From Terana coerulea (Eukaryota; Basidiomycota; Agaricomycetes; Polyporales; Phanerochaetaceae): DNA of 64,000 nt. The notes beneath the pieces were generated by a model that saw only the letters and a program-made list of their open reading frames with translations, did not search any database and was not told the DNA's origin. The translations under genes were made by a program, and so were the position numbers. This document shows positions 47,002-59,064 of this stretch, one piece after another (position 1 is the first letter of the stretch; every line of letters begins with the position of its first letter). The stretch spans positions 62,001 through 126,000 of the forward strand of contig JAKOGH010000097.1 of the NCBI GenBank assembly GCA_024811115.1, written 5' to 3'.

Positions 47002-50000
47002 CTACAACGACCGTGACGTCCCTGCCAAGCCGTACGGGGCCGACGACGCACCCATGCCGTCCTCCACCCAGTGCTCCCTACCCTTGCCCTTGCCCTTCCC
47101 GCTGCCGCCGTCCTGCGACGAGGCGAGGCCGTCCGCAGGCGCACCAGCGCCGCCCGCCAGCGCCGGATGCGCCTCCCATATCCGGATCGTGTGATCGTCC
47201 GAGCACGACGCAAACATCCGCTCGTTGCGCGGATTCCACGCAACAGAGTTGACACTCCCGCTCCCATGGCCGGGCAGCGCCTCGAGCAGGGTCCCCGTGT
47301 CTCGATGCCAGATGTACACGGTCCCATCTGCGGACGAGCCACCGCGTCAGAAACAGTGAAAAAGAGACCAAATGCGGGAAAGCTATACCTTCACTGCCGG
47401 TGACGACAAAATTCCCCTCCGCGCCTCCGAAGCAGCTGCGTATAACGTGCCGCGACTGCTTGTAGCCCATGTACTTATGCACCGTGCTACCGGTGCTAAT
47501 CTCCCATAGGTGGATCTCCTGCAATACACGCCATGTGATGCGTCAGAACGATTTCGCAGCCAGACAGCGCTCTCGACTCACCGCGTGTATGCCCACAGGA
47601 TCCAGGGCACGGTTTATTAGTGCGAACCGAGAGTCCTGGGACACCTTCACGCTTGTCAACTCGCCCTCCATCCTCATCGACCTGTGCATACATCCATGGG
47701 TTCGGGTCAGCGCCCGCGGGCTGCTTCGCAAAGCGGCAACGGAGTACGTACGTCTCCAAATGCTTCGTCAGTAAATCATACACGATGATCCGGTTCTCTG
47801 ACTGCCTGCCGCCGGGCGCAGGTGCCGTCGGTCCCGCTGGTGGTGTCGCCGTCCCGCCACCCGACGCACCGTCGGATTGCGGTGGTGCGTTGCTCGCGTG
47901 CGGCAGGCTCACCGAGTCGTACATCCCGATCGCGACCAACTTCGTGAAGTCAGGCGTAATCGCGAGGTCCGTCACCCGGATGGATGTCCGGCCCCAGGTG
48001 TCCCGTTGCTTCCCGTCGAGGTCCTGTGAACAGCGTGTCGTAAGTACAGAGTGGTCGGCCCAATGGTCTGGGCGGCGAGACGCACCCAGAGGATTATCTT
48101 CCTATCGAGACCACCGGATATGAATCCTGAGCCGTCTGGCAGCCAGGCCAGAGCGGTCACCACATCATTGTGAGCGTCGAGCACCCGGATGGATGCGCCG
48201 GTCTGGGAAGAAAGGCGACGCTTAGCATACCGCGTGTTGAGACGCGACAGCCGGTACGTACCCTGGTGTTCCACATGTGGATGTAGTTCTCAGACGCAGT
48301 CAGCAATATTGAGTCGTCCAGGGACCATGCTACGCAGCCGACTTGATACTTGTGGTCTCGTAGTATGAACTGCGCACTGTACTCTCGGATGGTGGGATCT
48401 GCTTCTGACTAAAGTCGTCGTATCTCCATAAGTGACATTATTCCCTGGGCCATCGGAGAACTTACGCCTATCCGCCATATGATGGCAGACTTGTCCTTGC
48501 TCGCCGTCGCCAGATAGTGGCCGCTATGACTCCACTGTAGGTTCCATACTTCATCTTCATGCACTTGCAGAATAGCCGTCGTAACTCGGGGGAAAGTATC
48601 CATATCGCATATGTGGTCGGCATATAATGAAAATGTACGCGCATTTGTAGGCGCGTTGTGAAACAGGCACCGCGCCTGCTGGTATTCCCGAGCCTGGTCC
48701 AGGAGAGTGGCAAAACGCCGTTGTGGAATCATCACCGATGATGGTATGTATCCTATAAAGGCGTCAAATACGCTACCCGACAGAGTTTGCGGCCCACGTA
48801 CGCTGTAGGTTAGCAAGCAATCGTCTTCGAGACGTCCCTGCTGCACCATCCCATCCTGCTTGGTGTCTTAGGTCGTCCAAGTCCTGGCACATGAGCAGTC
48901 TTGAAATCTCCGGTGAGCGCCAGCATATAATCACGTAATCGCACCCACTCACCCAGACAGCGTATGCAATTGCTCCGGCTCGGGACTCAAGGTGGCCAGC
49001 TCATTCCGTAGTATCTGCAAGGCCGCTGACGTCTTCCGCTGTTCCAACAACTCCAAGTACTTCTGCTGACCGATAAGAAATCTGGCTTCCTGTGATTTCC
49101 AGCAATTAATGACCGGGAAGATTGAGAACTGGATGTACTCACCCATAGCCCCTCCTGATCTGACAGCCCTAGCCGTACGAGTATGTCTTCAGCGCACTCC
49201 CAATCTCCATCAAGTATGCATTGTCGGAAATTTGAGACGTCCGACGTCTCCATGGTGTAACCTGATTCGGCTTCGAGTGTTGCAGCGGACTCACTACAAC
49301 GTTATGCATCCTGTAAACATACAAATGAGCTAGAGAGGCTGATAGCGACTCACATGTACCCCACATCCCGCAGGCTCTGTATGACTAACCGCACAAACTC
49401 CTCTCTGTCCACATATGAATCGTCGTACAGCGTCGTTCCCGGCAGCGACACCCTCGACACCGACATGCGCTGCCTCTCCGCCCGATGTCCGTCCGCCAGC
49501 ATTGCAGCCTTCCCATTCCCATTCGTAAACGGCGCAACGAACCCATTTCCTTTCACAATCCCATTATGTCCGTTCGCCGGCGCCGGCGTCGAGGGGCCAG
49601 CAACTGGCAGGCTGTCCGGCGACACGGAGAACGTCGAGTCGGCGTCGGCGTCGTTGCTGGTGAGGCGCATGGTCGCAGACGAGTGCGGGTCGTCAGAAAT
49701 GCGTAAGCGTTCGGCGGCGGTAACGGAGCTGAGGCTGTCGACTCGCGGCCGCTTTCTCGCGCGGTGGCTGTCGGAGTCGGGCTCGCGGTGCGGAGACGAC
49801 GGCGGACGTGCGCGCGCAGACGGATGGAGGTACGCGAGCGGCGGGGGCGGTGGTGGTGCAGAAGAGGAAGAGGCAGGGGTCACGAGCTGCTCGGCGTCGT
49901 CTTCCTCGAGCTCAAAGCGGCTGCGAGTCGCTGGAATTACACTTGCACTCCCTCTTGGTGAAGCGTATGGCTGTCTGAAAGGCTGGTTATGGGTGTTCGA

Positions 50001-50084
50001 AGCGGATGAGTAGGAGTCAGGCGTAGCAGAGCGGGCGGGATGCTGCAATGAACTCGAAGGGACGGTGCCCCGCGGTGTAGTGCT
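47002..50084 (-). CDS. GID7: GID7/WDR26 homologue, CTLH ubiquitin ligase subunit
   Basis: WD40 subunit of the GID/CTLH E3 complex that triggers degradation of gluconeogenic enzymes in yeast. Exon 1 has a disordered Ser/Pro-rich region of about 230 residues, then [14 protein letters not shown] (LisH start). [11 protein letters not shown] and [20 protein letters not shown], then [19 protein letters not shown], form the CTLH region. [19 protein letters not shown] sequence leads into WD repeats: [84 protein letters not shown] and [24 protein letters not shown]. Exon limits include 49354 (end of exon 1), 49143-49293, 48953-49089 and 48802-48899. The true start codon is unresolved: no ATG precedes the open stretch, and an acceptor at 50085-50086 suggests a short upstream exon. 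Confidence 0.88.
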
Positions 50085-50730
50085 CTGGTGAGAATCAATG
50101 GTGACGATGCGTATTACGGGTCAGTGTCCTGCTTCGTCGTCGAGGGCCCCCCTCGGAGGGTGGTATGTTCAGGGGGTCACAACAAGAGTGTTCTGGGTGA
50201 GTTGTAGATTGAGATGGTGAAAGGCATGAGGGCTCAGGCCAGCTGCCGGCATGCGGGCGTGCATTCAATTATTTACAATCCGATACAGCAATCAATCCCT
50301 CCGAAACCATTTGTCTGCTTGCAATTGATGCACGGGTATCGATCAAAGTAACCCGGAGAATAATCCAGGTCTTTATTTCCAGAAATATAATCAGTGTTGG
50401 CGGCAGGGAGGATACGTGGGCACTTCGTTCGAGGTGCCCCGACTGAGCCAAGACAGACCGAAAGCCGGCCGAATGCGCTAGCTGAGGACCGTCTCAGCAC
50501 CCCTGGACGACCGGACGGTGCAGCCGAGGCAAATAGTCGAGCTAATGCCGAGTGTATGACGCTGACGGACTCAGGGCGTGTCACGGACTTGCTGCCGAGC
50601 TTATCATCTCCGACGAGTCATCAAGGTCAAGTTAGCTTGTGTCTCCTCTAAATGTTACATTTTGGTTACGTGAGGTGTGATAGATACACTGGTAGTCCCG
50701 CGCTTGAATTATCTACCTTGTGTGGTGGGC
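50085..50730. other. Intergenic, GID7 upstream region and TRP5 3' end
   Basis: 646 bases. The part next to 50084 may contain a small first exon of GID7 (a candidate ATG near 50240 opens a short frame, MPFTISIYNSPRTLLL). Nothing else recognised. Confidence 0.4.
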
Positions 50731-53383
50731 TTACACCTTCGCCGATACGTGCCAGTCGAGGATGTCTTCCCACTTGCCAGGGAGCAGCTCTGAGATTTGC
50801 TCAACATCCTTGTCACCACGTCCGGAGAGACACTGCCAAAATCATTGAGTTACCGAACGTCGTATCGGATTGAAACGAGGCAATACGTACGATGACAATG
50901 TGTTGGTCCTTGGGCAATGTCTTGGCGAGCCGCACACCTTCCCAGATAGCGTGCGAGGACTCCAAAGCTGTGATACGTTAATTGATATCTGTGTGCACGA
51001 ACTAAATCAACGCCACATACCAGGAATAATCCCCTCGAGCTGCGTGATCATACGGAATCCGCGCAGAGCTTCCTCGTCGGTAGCGACGACATACTCCGCC
51101 CGTCCCGAATCCTTCAACCAGGCATGCTCAGGGCCGACACCGGGGTAGTCGAGGCCAGCACTGATCGAGTGCGTCTCGATGATCTGGCCGGCAGGAGACT
51201 GCAAGATATACGTCCGCACGCCGTGGAGAACACCAGGCTGACCCTTCGCAAGCGTCGCACTATGCTTGTCACCATCGAGACCTACTCACAGCTCATTATC
51301 GTTTTCTTTGGCTGTCAAGTTCAAATGTCACGAACCTTCGCCGCCGGCTTCAACACCAATCAAGCGGACGCTCTTGTCCTCAATGAAGTTGTAGAACGTG
51401 CCGATGGCGTTGCTACCACCGCCGACGCATGCGACGACCGCGTCCGGGAGCTGCCCGACCTCCTCGTGCAGCTGTTGCTTGATCTCCTCGCTAATGATCT
51501 TCTGGAAGTCGCGCACGATGGTCGGGAAGGGATGCGGGCCGATGGCAGAGCCAACAAGGTAGTGTGTCGTCGCAAGATTGGTGACCCAGTCGCGCATGGC
51601 CTCGTTTACGGCGTCCTTGAGCGTACATGAGCCAGAATTGACCGGAATAACCTGGAGAGTTTGGTGTGAGCGTTGGGGAAGATGAGTGAAGTGAGAAACT
51701 TACTGTCGCACCAAGCATACGTATGCGGAAGACATTCAATGCCTGGCGGCGAACATCCTCTGAGCCCATGTAAATGATGCACTCCATGCCGAATCTTGCA
51801 CACACAGTCGCAGTCGCGACACCATGCTGACCGGCACCGGTCTCAGCGATGATACGGGTCTTGCCTATACGGCGAGCGAGAAGCAACTGTGCAACAGCGT
51901 TGTTGATCTTGTGTGATCCTGTGTGATTCCTGGAGCATGAAACTGTTAGTTCACGAGCCCGCCATGCCCATGAGTCCCGACTCACAAGTCTTCCCGCTTT
52001 AACCAGATCGATGCACCGCCAGCATGTTCTGTGAGCCTCTCGGCCTTGTAGAGATTCGACGGCCGATTCATGTAGGGGTAGAATCCCCTGAGCTCCTTCC
52101 AAAACTCCGGGTCCGCCATCGCACTCTTGTGCGCCTCCTCGAGCTCCATCAGCGCATCGAACAGCGACTCCGGCACATATTGACCGCCGAACTGGCCAAA
52201 ACGCGCCGGCAGCACGCTAGAGTCGGACGCAGTGTGCGCGGGGGCGGGGCCCTCGCGGTTGACATTGAAGACAGGCTTCGAGCGCGGGTTCCCGTTGGGT
52301 GTATGCAGGCGGTGCTGGCCTTCCTTGCCCTTCAGGCTGATCTCGCGGCAGTACGCCTCGACGTTCTTGGAAACATCTACTGAGGAAGAGTTCTTGATTA
52401 CTGTGACCAATCGACTGCCAATCACGACACCATCCGCGCCAGCCTCTGCCACGGTGTCGAAGTGTTGCCGTGTCGCAACTCCGAAGCCGACGGCTAGCGG
52501 GATAGAAGTGTATTCGCGGATCCGAGCGATGAGGTCCGGCAGAGAGTTGTTGACCTTGCCAGTGTCCGAAGAACCCGTTATCCCCATCTAAAGATATTTG
52601 AGCAAATATTAGAAACATGCATTACCCAATCGTACCTTTGAGACGACATAAATGAACGTGTCCGCGATTGACGACAGGAACCGTATACGTTGGAGTGTTG
52701 TCGAAGGAGCGATCAAGGGAACGTATGAAAGGCTATAAAGTGTATTCAATTGAAATTCGTAGAAGGTAACCTGTACGAACATACTTGGCTTTCTGGCACT
52801 TTTCACGGAAGGAAATGGCTTCTTCAGGTGGAAGGTCGACCATAATGAAGCCGTTGGCACCGGCTTCAGATGCATCTTGAATAGCCTTCTCTTCCCCGTA
52901 AGCGAGCATTGGGTTGTAGTAACCTGTAATGTTTCAAATAGGCAAAGGTCAATGGCAAGCAATTGCACACGTACCCATGAGCAGCACAGGAGTTGTCAAG
53001 CCCTTCGTACGAGCATCCCGCACGAGCCCCAAGCATTTCCCATAGTCTACTTCGTTCTTCACCGCAATCTAACGTGCATATTATTAGTGAAGGCTTTATT
53101 CCATGATGGCTTTTGCGACGTACTGCATTGGTCTCTTGGATGGCTGGGCCATCCGCCATAGGATCTGAGAATGGTACACCAAGCTCAATAATGTCTGCAC
53201 CTCCCTCCTGCATCGCAAGCATAATTGGCACAGTATCCCCGACTGTCGGGTATCCTGCGGTCACGAAAGTGACTAAGGCCGGAGAGTCCTGTAACGGTGA
53301 ATGAGCTCTCTACGCTTTCTATCACAGCCTGTGGATGCTACCTCCTGCTTTTTATTTTCGAATACCTCTTTGATGGCCTCCAT
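50731..53383 (-). CDS. TRP5: Bifunctional tryptophan synthase (alpha-beta fusion)
   Basis: Catalyses the last two steps of tryptophan synthesis: the alpha part splits indole-3-glycerol phosphate, the beta part joins indole to serine with PLP. It starts at 53383 with [14 protein letters not shown]. The alpha domain shows [32 protein letters not shown] (catalytic Glu and Asp), [38 protein letters not shown] and [15 protein letters not shown] linker with [13 protein letters not shown] opens the beta domain. It has [17 protein letters not shown] (PLP Lys), [28 protein letters not shown] and [11 protein letters not shown], ending [13 protein letters not shown]. The alpha-beta fusion in one chain is the standard fungal form. 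All exon junctions examined close in phase, with no frame break found. Confidence 0.96.
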
Positions 53384-54468
53384 GTTGCAAAATTCGACAA
53401 GAAATAAATGAAAGGGAGGGGGAGGGCGGGGCAGTCAAAGTGTGGAGGAAGGGACTGTCACGGCAAGGACTTTATACAGCCGCGGTGTTATTGGAGTCAG
53501 ATTAGATTAGACCGTGACTTGTTCCAGCGTCTGTCGGACTGGATGACTGGACTCCGAATACCCCTTCACCGTGCCCGCGAACTTATAGATACCATTTTAC
53601 TTACCAGGGAGGTCGGATCCATATCAGCACCAATTCACGCATTTAAAACCGGTATTAAGAGAATATCTCACCCTACGTTTTAACACTCTATGTCATCGTA
53701 CTGTATACGGGGCTGTACATATATGTTTTGGGGGGGCATGCGAGGGCCGACGCTGCCTGTGAAGGATCATCCGGAAATGAACATGCATGAACCGCTTAGC
53801 ATACGACTCACAAAATGGAATGCACCGCTTGATAGGCTGCCTGCTACTAGCCTCTTTCCAAGATACCACTGGGCTTAGTTTGGTCGTATGCCGGTTCTCT
53901 ACCGTCCCGCTCCGTGCCACAATTCGATGTAGTCAAGGTGGGGAATCATCAAAGTCGTCCAGTGAGAACGAAATATTCCGCATCATTAGATATCTTAACA
54001 GCCGCACGAACTGAGTGGTAGACATAGAATGCTTGAACATGAACAGCTGGAAGCCATGGTGGTTTGTTACAGGCGAGCGGTGTACGGAGTCCACATCATT
54101 GCCGATTGCAAGCGCCGAGATATCCTCGAGATCGTGGCGGAGTCATCGGTGTCTTTACTTTGGCGCGACGCGAGCCAGGGAACAGCGGCGGCAGCCCTCG
54201 CAAAGACTGTGCCTCCGGGCTTGTCCATGATAATTCGTTTATTTTGCCCTCATCGCCGACCTCTTCAGTTGTTCCAAGATATCCTGACAAAAGACCAAGC
54301 GGTAGAGCGTAAGCCAACATAACCCGTACGTACCGTGGACTACACATTAGCATAATTGAGAGGATAAAGCGGGCGGTTTCAATTTTCATATTGACGGACT
54401 TTGACAATGCAGCGCGTTCTCGGCCTTCAAGCTTTTGAGCAGAGACTTCGCCTCCGGATTTGAACAAA
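53384..54468. promoter_or_regulatory. Divergent intergenic region TRP5/asparaginase
   Basis: 1.1 kb between divergent start codons. No gene recognised. A run of six G occurs near 53731. A TGACT word near 53270 lies inside the TRP5 gene, not here, so no clear general-control site could be assigned. Confidence 0.4.
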
Positions 54469-57065
54469 ATGGAACTCTCACAGCCCTACGATGAATCGAA
54501 GGTCCTGATGATATACACCGGCGGGACGATAGGCATGCTCGTCGGCAGTACAGGCTATGTCCCGGAGCCCTACTTCCTCACCGAAACCCTCATCGCCCAG
54601 CACCGCTTCCACGACCCGCTCGAGGAGTCGCTGTTCTCGCACTCGTCGTCCGTCGAGGGCTTTCGCTCCTGGAGCAACAGCGGCCGCGGTACCCCGGCGC
54701 CGCAGAGCCCCGCCTCGAGCACGTTCACGAGCAGGGCGCCGTCACCGACGCGCGCAGACAGTGCCCATCATCTGGCGACGCTCCCCGTGCGGTCTTCCAG
54801 GCCCATCGGCACGCCGGCGCCGCTGTCGCTGTCGGGGCAGTCCCAACAAAGTGGACTTAGACATCCGTCTTGCCGAAAGATATCGGACGACGTGTATGAA
54901 GCACATCTACATAGCCTCGTAACGCCGCGCACCGCTGTACAAGGATCAGTGCGCAAACGTATTCGGTACGCCATCTTGGAAGTGTGTTCCCGTCTACATT
55001 TGTATGGTTACCTGTTCTGACCTTTATTCCAGTGGAATCCGCTGTTGGACAGCAGTAATATGGAGATCAACGGTACAGTGCCCTAATGCAACTGGCTGCG
55101 CGGGTTGATACAAATCACCTGCAGTACAGATTGGGTTCGCATTTCCACAGAGATAGAGCTCAACTACTCGACCTTCGACGCATTTGTTGTGCTTCATGGC
55201 ACGGACACAATGTCTTATTCGTCCTCTGCCCTCAGTTTCCTTTTGGAGGATCTAGGGAAGACGGTTGTATGTATATCTCATTTTTCCATGTACAGAAATA
55301 CACTGAAATCGTCCAGATTGTCACCGGCGCACAAATCCCTCTATCACAACTGCGAAACGACGCAGTTGATAATCTACTGGGGGCCTTGACTATTGCGGGA
55401 CACTATATTATCCCTGGTCAGTGCGTTACATATAGACCAACGAAAAGCACTGATACCATCCCAAGAGGTCTCCTTGTTTTTCAATCACACGCTCTACCGC
55501 GGGAATCGGGTCTACAAGTATTCCTCAAATGAGCTCAATGCATTCGACAGCCCCAATTTTCCGCCTCTAGTCCATGGTATGTCCACCACCGTTCGTCTCA
55601 CGGAACAAATATCCAGCTTCCTGCGTAGTTGGAATTGATATCAGCGTTGACTGGAACAACGTCATCAGACAGACGGGCCTGAGGCGGTTCAAGGCCCATA
55701 AACGTGAGTATCTCATCGACGAGAACAACGTTGCAGTGATTAATTTACTTATTCACAGGTATGGACCCGCATGTCGGTATGTTCGCCGTCGTACCATCAC
55801 ATCGCTTCGCCTGATTTATTCGTTCCAGCCACTCTGCGTATCTTTCCCGGCATCACAGCTGCAACCGTTCGTGCGTTCCTCAACCCGCCGACTCGCGGGC
55901 TTGTGCTCGAGACGTACGGCGCAGGCAACGCGCCACAGCGTGCAGACTTCATTGACGCGCTGAAGGAGGCGTGCGACCGCGGCGTGGTCATCGTCGCGAT
56001 CTCGCAGTGCTCGCGGGGCTCGGTTTCTGCAGACTACGAGACGGGCATTGGCCTGCTCAAGATTGGTGTGGTGTCTGGTGGGGACATGACGCCTGAGGTA
56101 TGCTCTTCTGCTTTCAATGCAGGTTTTCCAATGACTTTTGTGTCTGTAGTGCGCACTCACAAAGCTGGGATACCTCCTTAGTAAACCAGACCTAAGCGTC
56201 GCCCAGGTGCGCGCGCTGATGGGCACGCCCCTGCGCGGCGAGCTCACTGCATCCGGGCGCACGGTGCCCAAGATGCTCGACCCCGCGGCGGGCATCGCCG
56301 ACACGCTCGACGGCATCCAGGGCGTACTCGCGCAGGTCGTGCGGCTCTCCACGCGCACGCAGGGGCCCAACATCGTCGTCTCGCCCGCAGCGACGCCGAC
56401 CATCAGCAGTGCGTCGTCCACATGGCTTGGCGAGGAGAGTGCGGCGCCGTGGTCGTGGACCGCGGCGGAGGCAGCGTCCACTGAAGGCGCGCTGCTGCCA
56501 TTCCTGATGCACCTCGCCGTGGCGAAGGACGACGCCGACGGCCTCGCGTTCTGTCTTGCGTCCGACCTCGCCGCCGCCGCGTCGCCCTCCGTCCCGCACC
56601 AGCCGTCGCCCGACCTTGCCAAGTCTGCTGATGGACTGCCCGTGCCGCAGCGGCGGAACACTGCGGTCATCGGCGGGACGGCGAACTGCATCGATCCCGC
56701 GAGTGGGCGGGCGCCGTTGCATGTTGCGGCGCTGAACGGGAGCGTGCGATGTATGAGCGCATTGCTCGAGGCGGGCGCGTTGGTGCATTTGCGCGATGCG
56801 TTGGGCCACACGGCGCTATACTACGTGAGCGAACATTGTCCTATGCAGTCAGTAACAGGGCTCAGCGCATATTGTCAGGCTGCTCGTCAAGGACACGAAA
56901 CCCATCGTCGACACGCTTGTCACAGCAGGCGCGAACCTTGGCGGGTCGGACGTCGAGGGCGGATTTGTCTCGCTCATTGTCAAAAAGGCCATTCACGCAA
57001 AAGACGAAAGAGCATTACGGATATGGAGGAAGGCGGGGGCGGAATTAGAGGAGCACAAGGAGTAG
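54469..57065 (+). CDS. Cytosolic L-asparaginase with C-terminal ankyrin repeats (one frame break)
   Basis: Type I-like asparaginase that hydrolyses asparagine to aspartate and ammonia, built like animal ASPG (asparaginase plus ankyrin repeats). The N-terminal MIYTGGTIGM holds the first catalytic Thr. A low-complexity Ser/Pro/Arg insert of about 75 residues follows. Then come TPRTAVQGSVRKRIRYAILE, STEIELNYSTFDAFVVLHGTDTM (second catalytic motif), VTGAQIPLSQLRNDAVDN, SSNELNAFDSPNFPPL, RIFPGITAATVRAFL, GLVLETYGAGNAPQ, ISQCSRGSVSADYETG, SGGDMTPE and LGYLLSKPDLS. The C-terminus has ankyrin units such as GRAPLHVAALNGSVRCMSALLEAGA. At 56900-56902 a C3 run has one base too many, breaking GHETIVDTLVTAGANLGGSDVEGG; the correct frame ends at 57065. 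No signal peptide is present, so cytosolic. Confidence 0.9.
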
Positions 57066-57128
57066 AAGCAAATCTCGGTATCGAAAACAAACCAAAGTAG
57101 ACTGTAGACGTAACTGTAATGCCGGACG

Positions 57129-58849
57129 CTACCGCCTGTTCGGATTGGCGATCTCCTCAATCTCATCCTCGGTCCCCTTCTCTGCGTCGCTTGCGCTGGA
57201 CTCGACGCGCTCGCCGAGTGTCTTGAGGAACACGTACAGCTGGTCGCGTGCGAAGATGAATGGTTCGTTGAAAAACTCGAGGCGCTCGACGAAGTCGCGC
57301 CGCTCCTTGTCGAGGTTGAGCGGGTGGTACTGCATCTTTGCCGCCACCTCGTCGCGCGACGTCGGAACGGGCGCGTTGGAGTCGGCGACGTCCTGACTGT
57401 CCTTGCGCATCCATGTGGCGCGTAGGTTAAATGTGAGGGCTGACGTGAGTGGACATGTTAGCAAATTAGGGGTGCAGGAGTGGTACAGAGAAGTACTTAC
57501 TGGGGTTGCTTTCTACGGATTCGTTGGAGGAGTCGATAATGTGGAGTGTACATACAGCTGAACAAGTATTCCTTCATGTCAGGCCACTGCGGGTACGGTG
57601 AAGGGCCCGCCGAGACGTTGGTGATGAGGAGGTTGGTGATGTCTTCGTAGACCTTAATGACCTCGTTCTTGAGGGGATCGAGGGACGACCCGGTCGTTCG
57701 TGACCCACTGGAAGGTAAAGGAGGGTTTTTTCGCGGTAGTCTTTCCCTGTCTTTACTTCAAAGTCGTATTGCTGCTCGAGTTCACGATCTGAGTGAGTAC
57801 GAATACGCGGTTAGGGAAGGCACGTGGCAGTGTTCGAGAGCGCACATCGTTGTTCGAGCGCAGCGAACTTGTTGTCTTTCTCCTTGATGGTGTCGCTCAT
57901 CTTCTTCACCTTTGCGTCTAACGCCTTTTTCTCCTCGTCCGCGGCTTCTCGACTGAGGAACTGCACCGATTGATTCGTCTGTGAGACGGCACCAAATGCG
58001 GCAAGCTTTCGGCTCTGTTCCTCAACCATAACTTCATGTGCTATGAAACCATGAGTATTGTGTTCGCCGTAAGAGAGCGGACGGCTCACATTACCTCGTA
58101 TAGTTGCCTCATACTGCGCTCTCGCCTCTTCGAACAGTTGCTCTGGTTCTGTCTGTCGTATTCTCAAGGCATCCTCAACTTGCTTGGCCAGCTTGTCTCG
58201 ATGTGTAGTCACCTAGACATATCCGAAGGTCAGTATGAGACACAAGGGTACATGCAGCAATGGGACGTACGTCCTCTAACCTCTTCTCAACCGTTCATTT
58301 TCGCGTTCTGCCGCCTCCAGCGCTGCATTGTTTCGTTGTGGTCGGGCAGCCGGAGGGTTCGCAGGTTTTGCAGCTGGTCGGCCGGGCTTGGGACGTGGAG
58401 GCGGGTTGGCTGCCTCGACTTCTTGTACGCCATCTACATTCATCCCATCCTCCTCACTTGCCTGTTGTGCGTCGGCCTTTGCTTTCCCTTTCGCCTTGCT
58501 TCCAGCTGCTGGCTTCCCATTCGGGTTGTTTGCCTTCACGGCCGGCTTTCCCGTTTACGTTATTGGGAGCGGCAGCCGCCTTGGCCTTGGTCTTTGCAGG
58601 GGGCTGCGGTGCGCTCTCTTCGTCGGACGAGAGAAGGTCGAGAACATCACCTGCAGGCTGCTGGGGAATCTTCGAGGGAGGTGCCTTTGCAGGTTTGGAG
58701 GATGGTCCCGCCACCGCTGCGCGTGCGGGTCCCCGCTGTTTCTGTGCGTTCGGCTTGGGTGTATTGGGGTCATATCCGCCTGCATATTCTCAGAGATACG
58801 TGCGCTCTGTGCTGAAATCAAACATACCGAATTCGTCGCCAGAGTCCAT
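57129..58849 (-). CDS. Csm1/Pcs1-type chromosome segregation protein (two frame breaks)
   Basis: Likely monopolin-type kinetochore protein. Exon 1 starts MDSGDEF at 58849, then GYDPNTPKPNAQKQRGPAR. A disordered region follows with DVLDLLSSDEESAPQPP and repeated Lys/Ala. A coiled coil has ALEAAERENERL, VTTHRDKLAKQVEDALRI, EEKKALDAKVKKMSDTIKEKD. The C-terminal globular domain has VIKVYEDITNLLITNVSAGPSPYPQW, LHIIDSSNESVESNP, MQYHPLNLDKERRDFVERLEFF and EPFIFARDQLYVFLKTLGER. That order of coiled coil plus YEDxTNLL fold matches Csm1/Pcs1. Frame breaks lie near 58540-58553 (one extra) and 58284-58285 (A2 where A3 gives NERLRKRLED). It shares a 215-base bidirectional promoter with the deaminase gene and its stop is 63 bases from the asparaginase stop. 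Confidence 0.75.
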
Positions 58850-59064
58850 GGTAGTTGTTTCAAACAAGGTGCTTTGTGGATTGGTGTGAACGCGCCCTCG
58901 CGTTCTGAATGGGCGTCTAATCGCGTTGATTGCGGCCGCCATGTGCGCTGGGTCCCAAATCGACGGCTTCGGCTGCGAGCCACGCAACCCAAGCGTTACT
59001 AATACCACCTTGCTTTGTACCGCCAGGACCTGCTCTCGTGCTACGAAATAACGGCGAATATACC
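58850..59064. promoter_or_regulatory. Bidirectional promoter CSM1-like/ADGF
   Basis: 215 bases between divergent start codons; no TATA box recognised. It must serve both genes. Confidence 0.5.

Noticed and set aside
55816..56811. 331-codon minus-strand frame opposite asparaginase
   Set aside because: Antisense shadow of a GC-rich, codon-biased exon; the + strand encodes clear asparaginase and ankyrin motifs.
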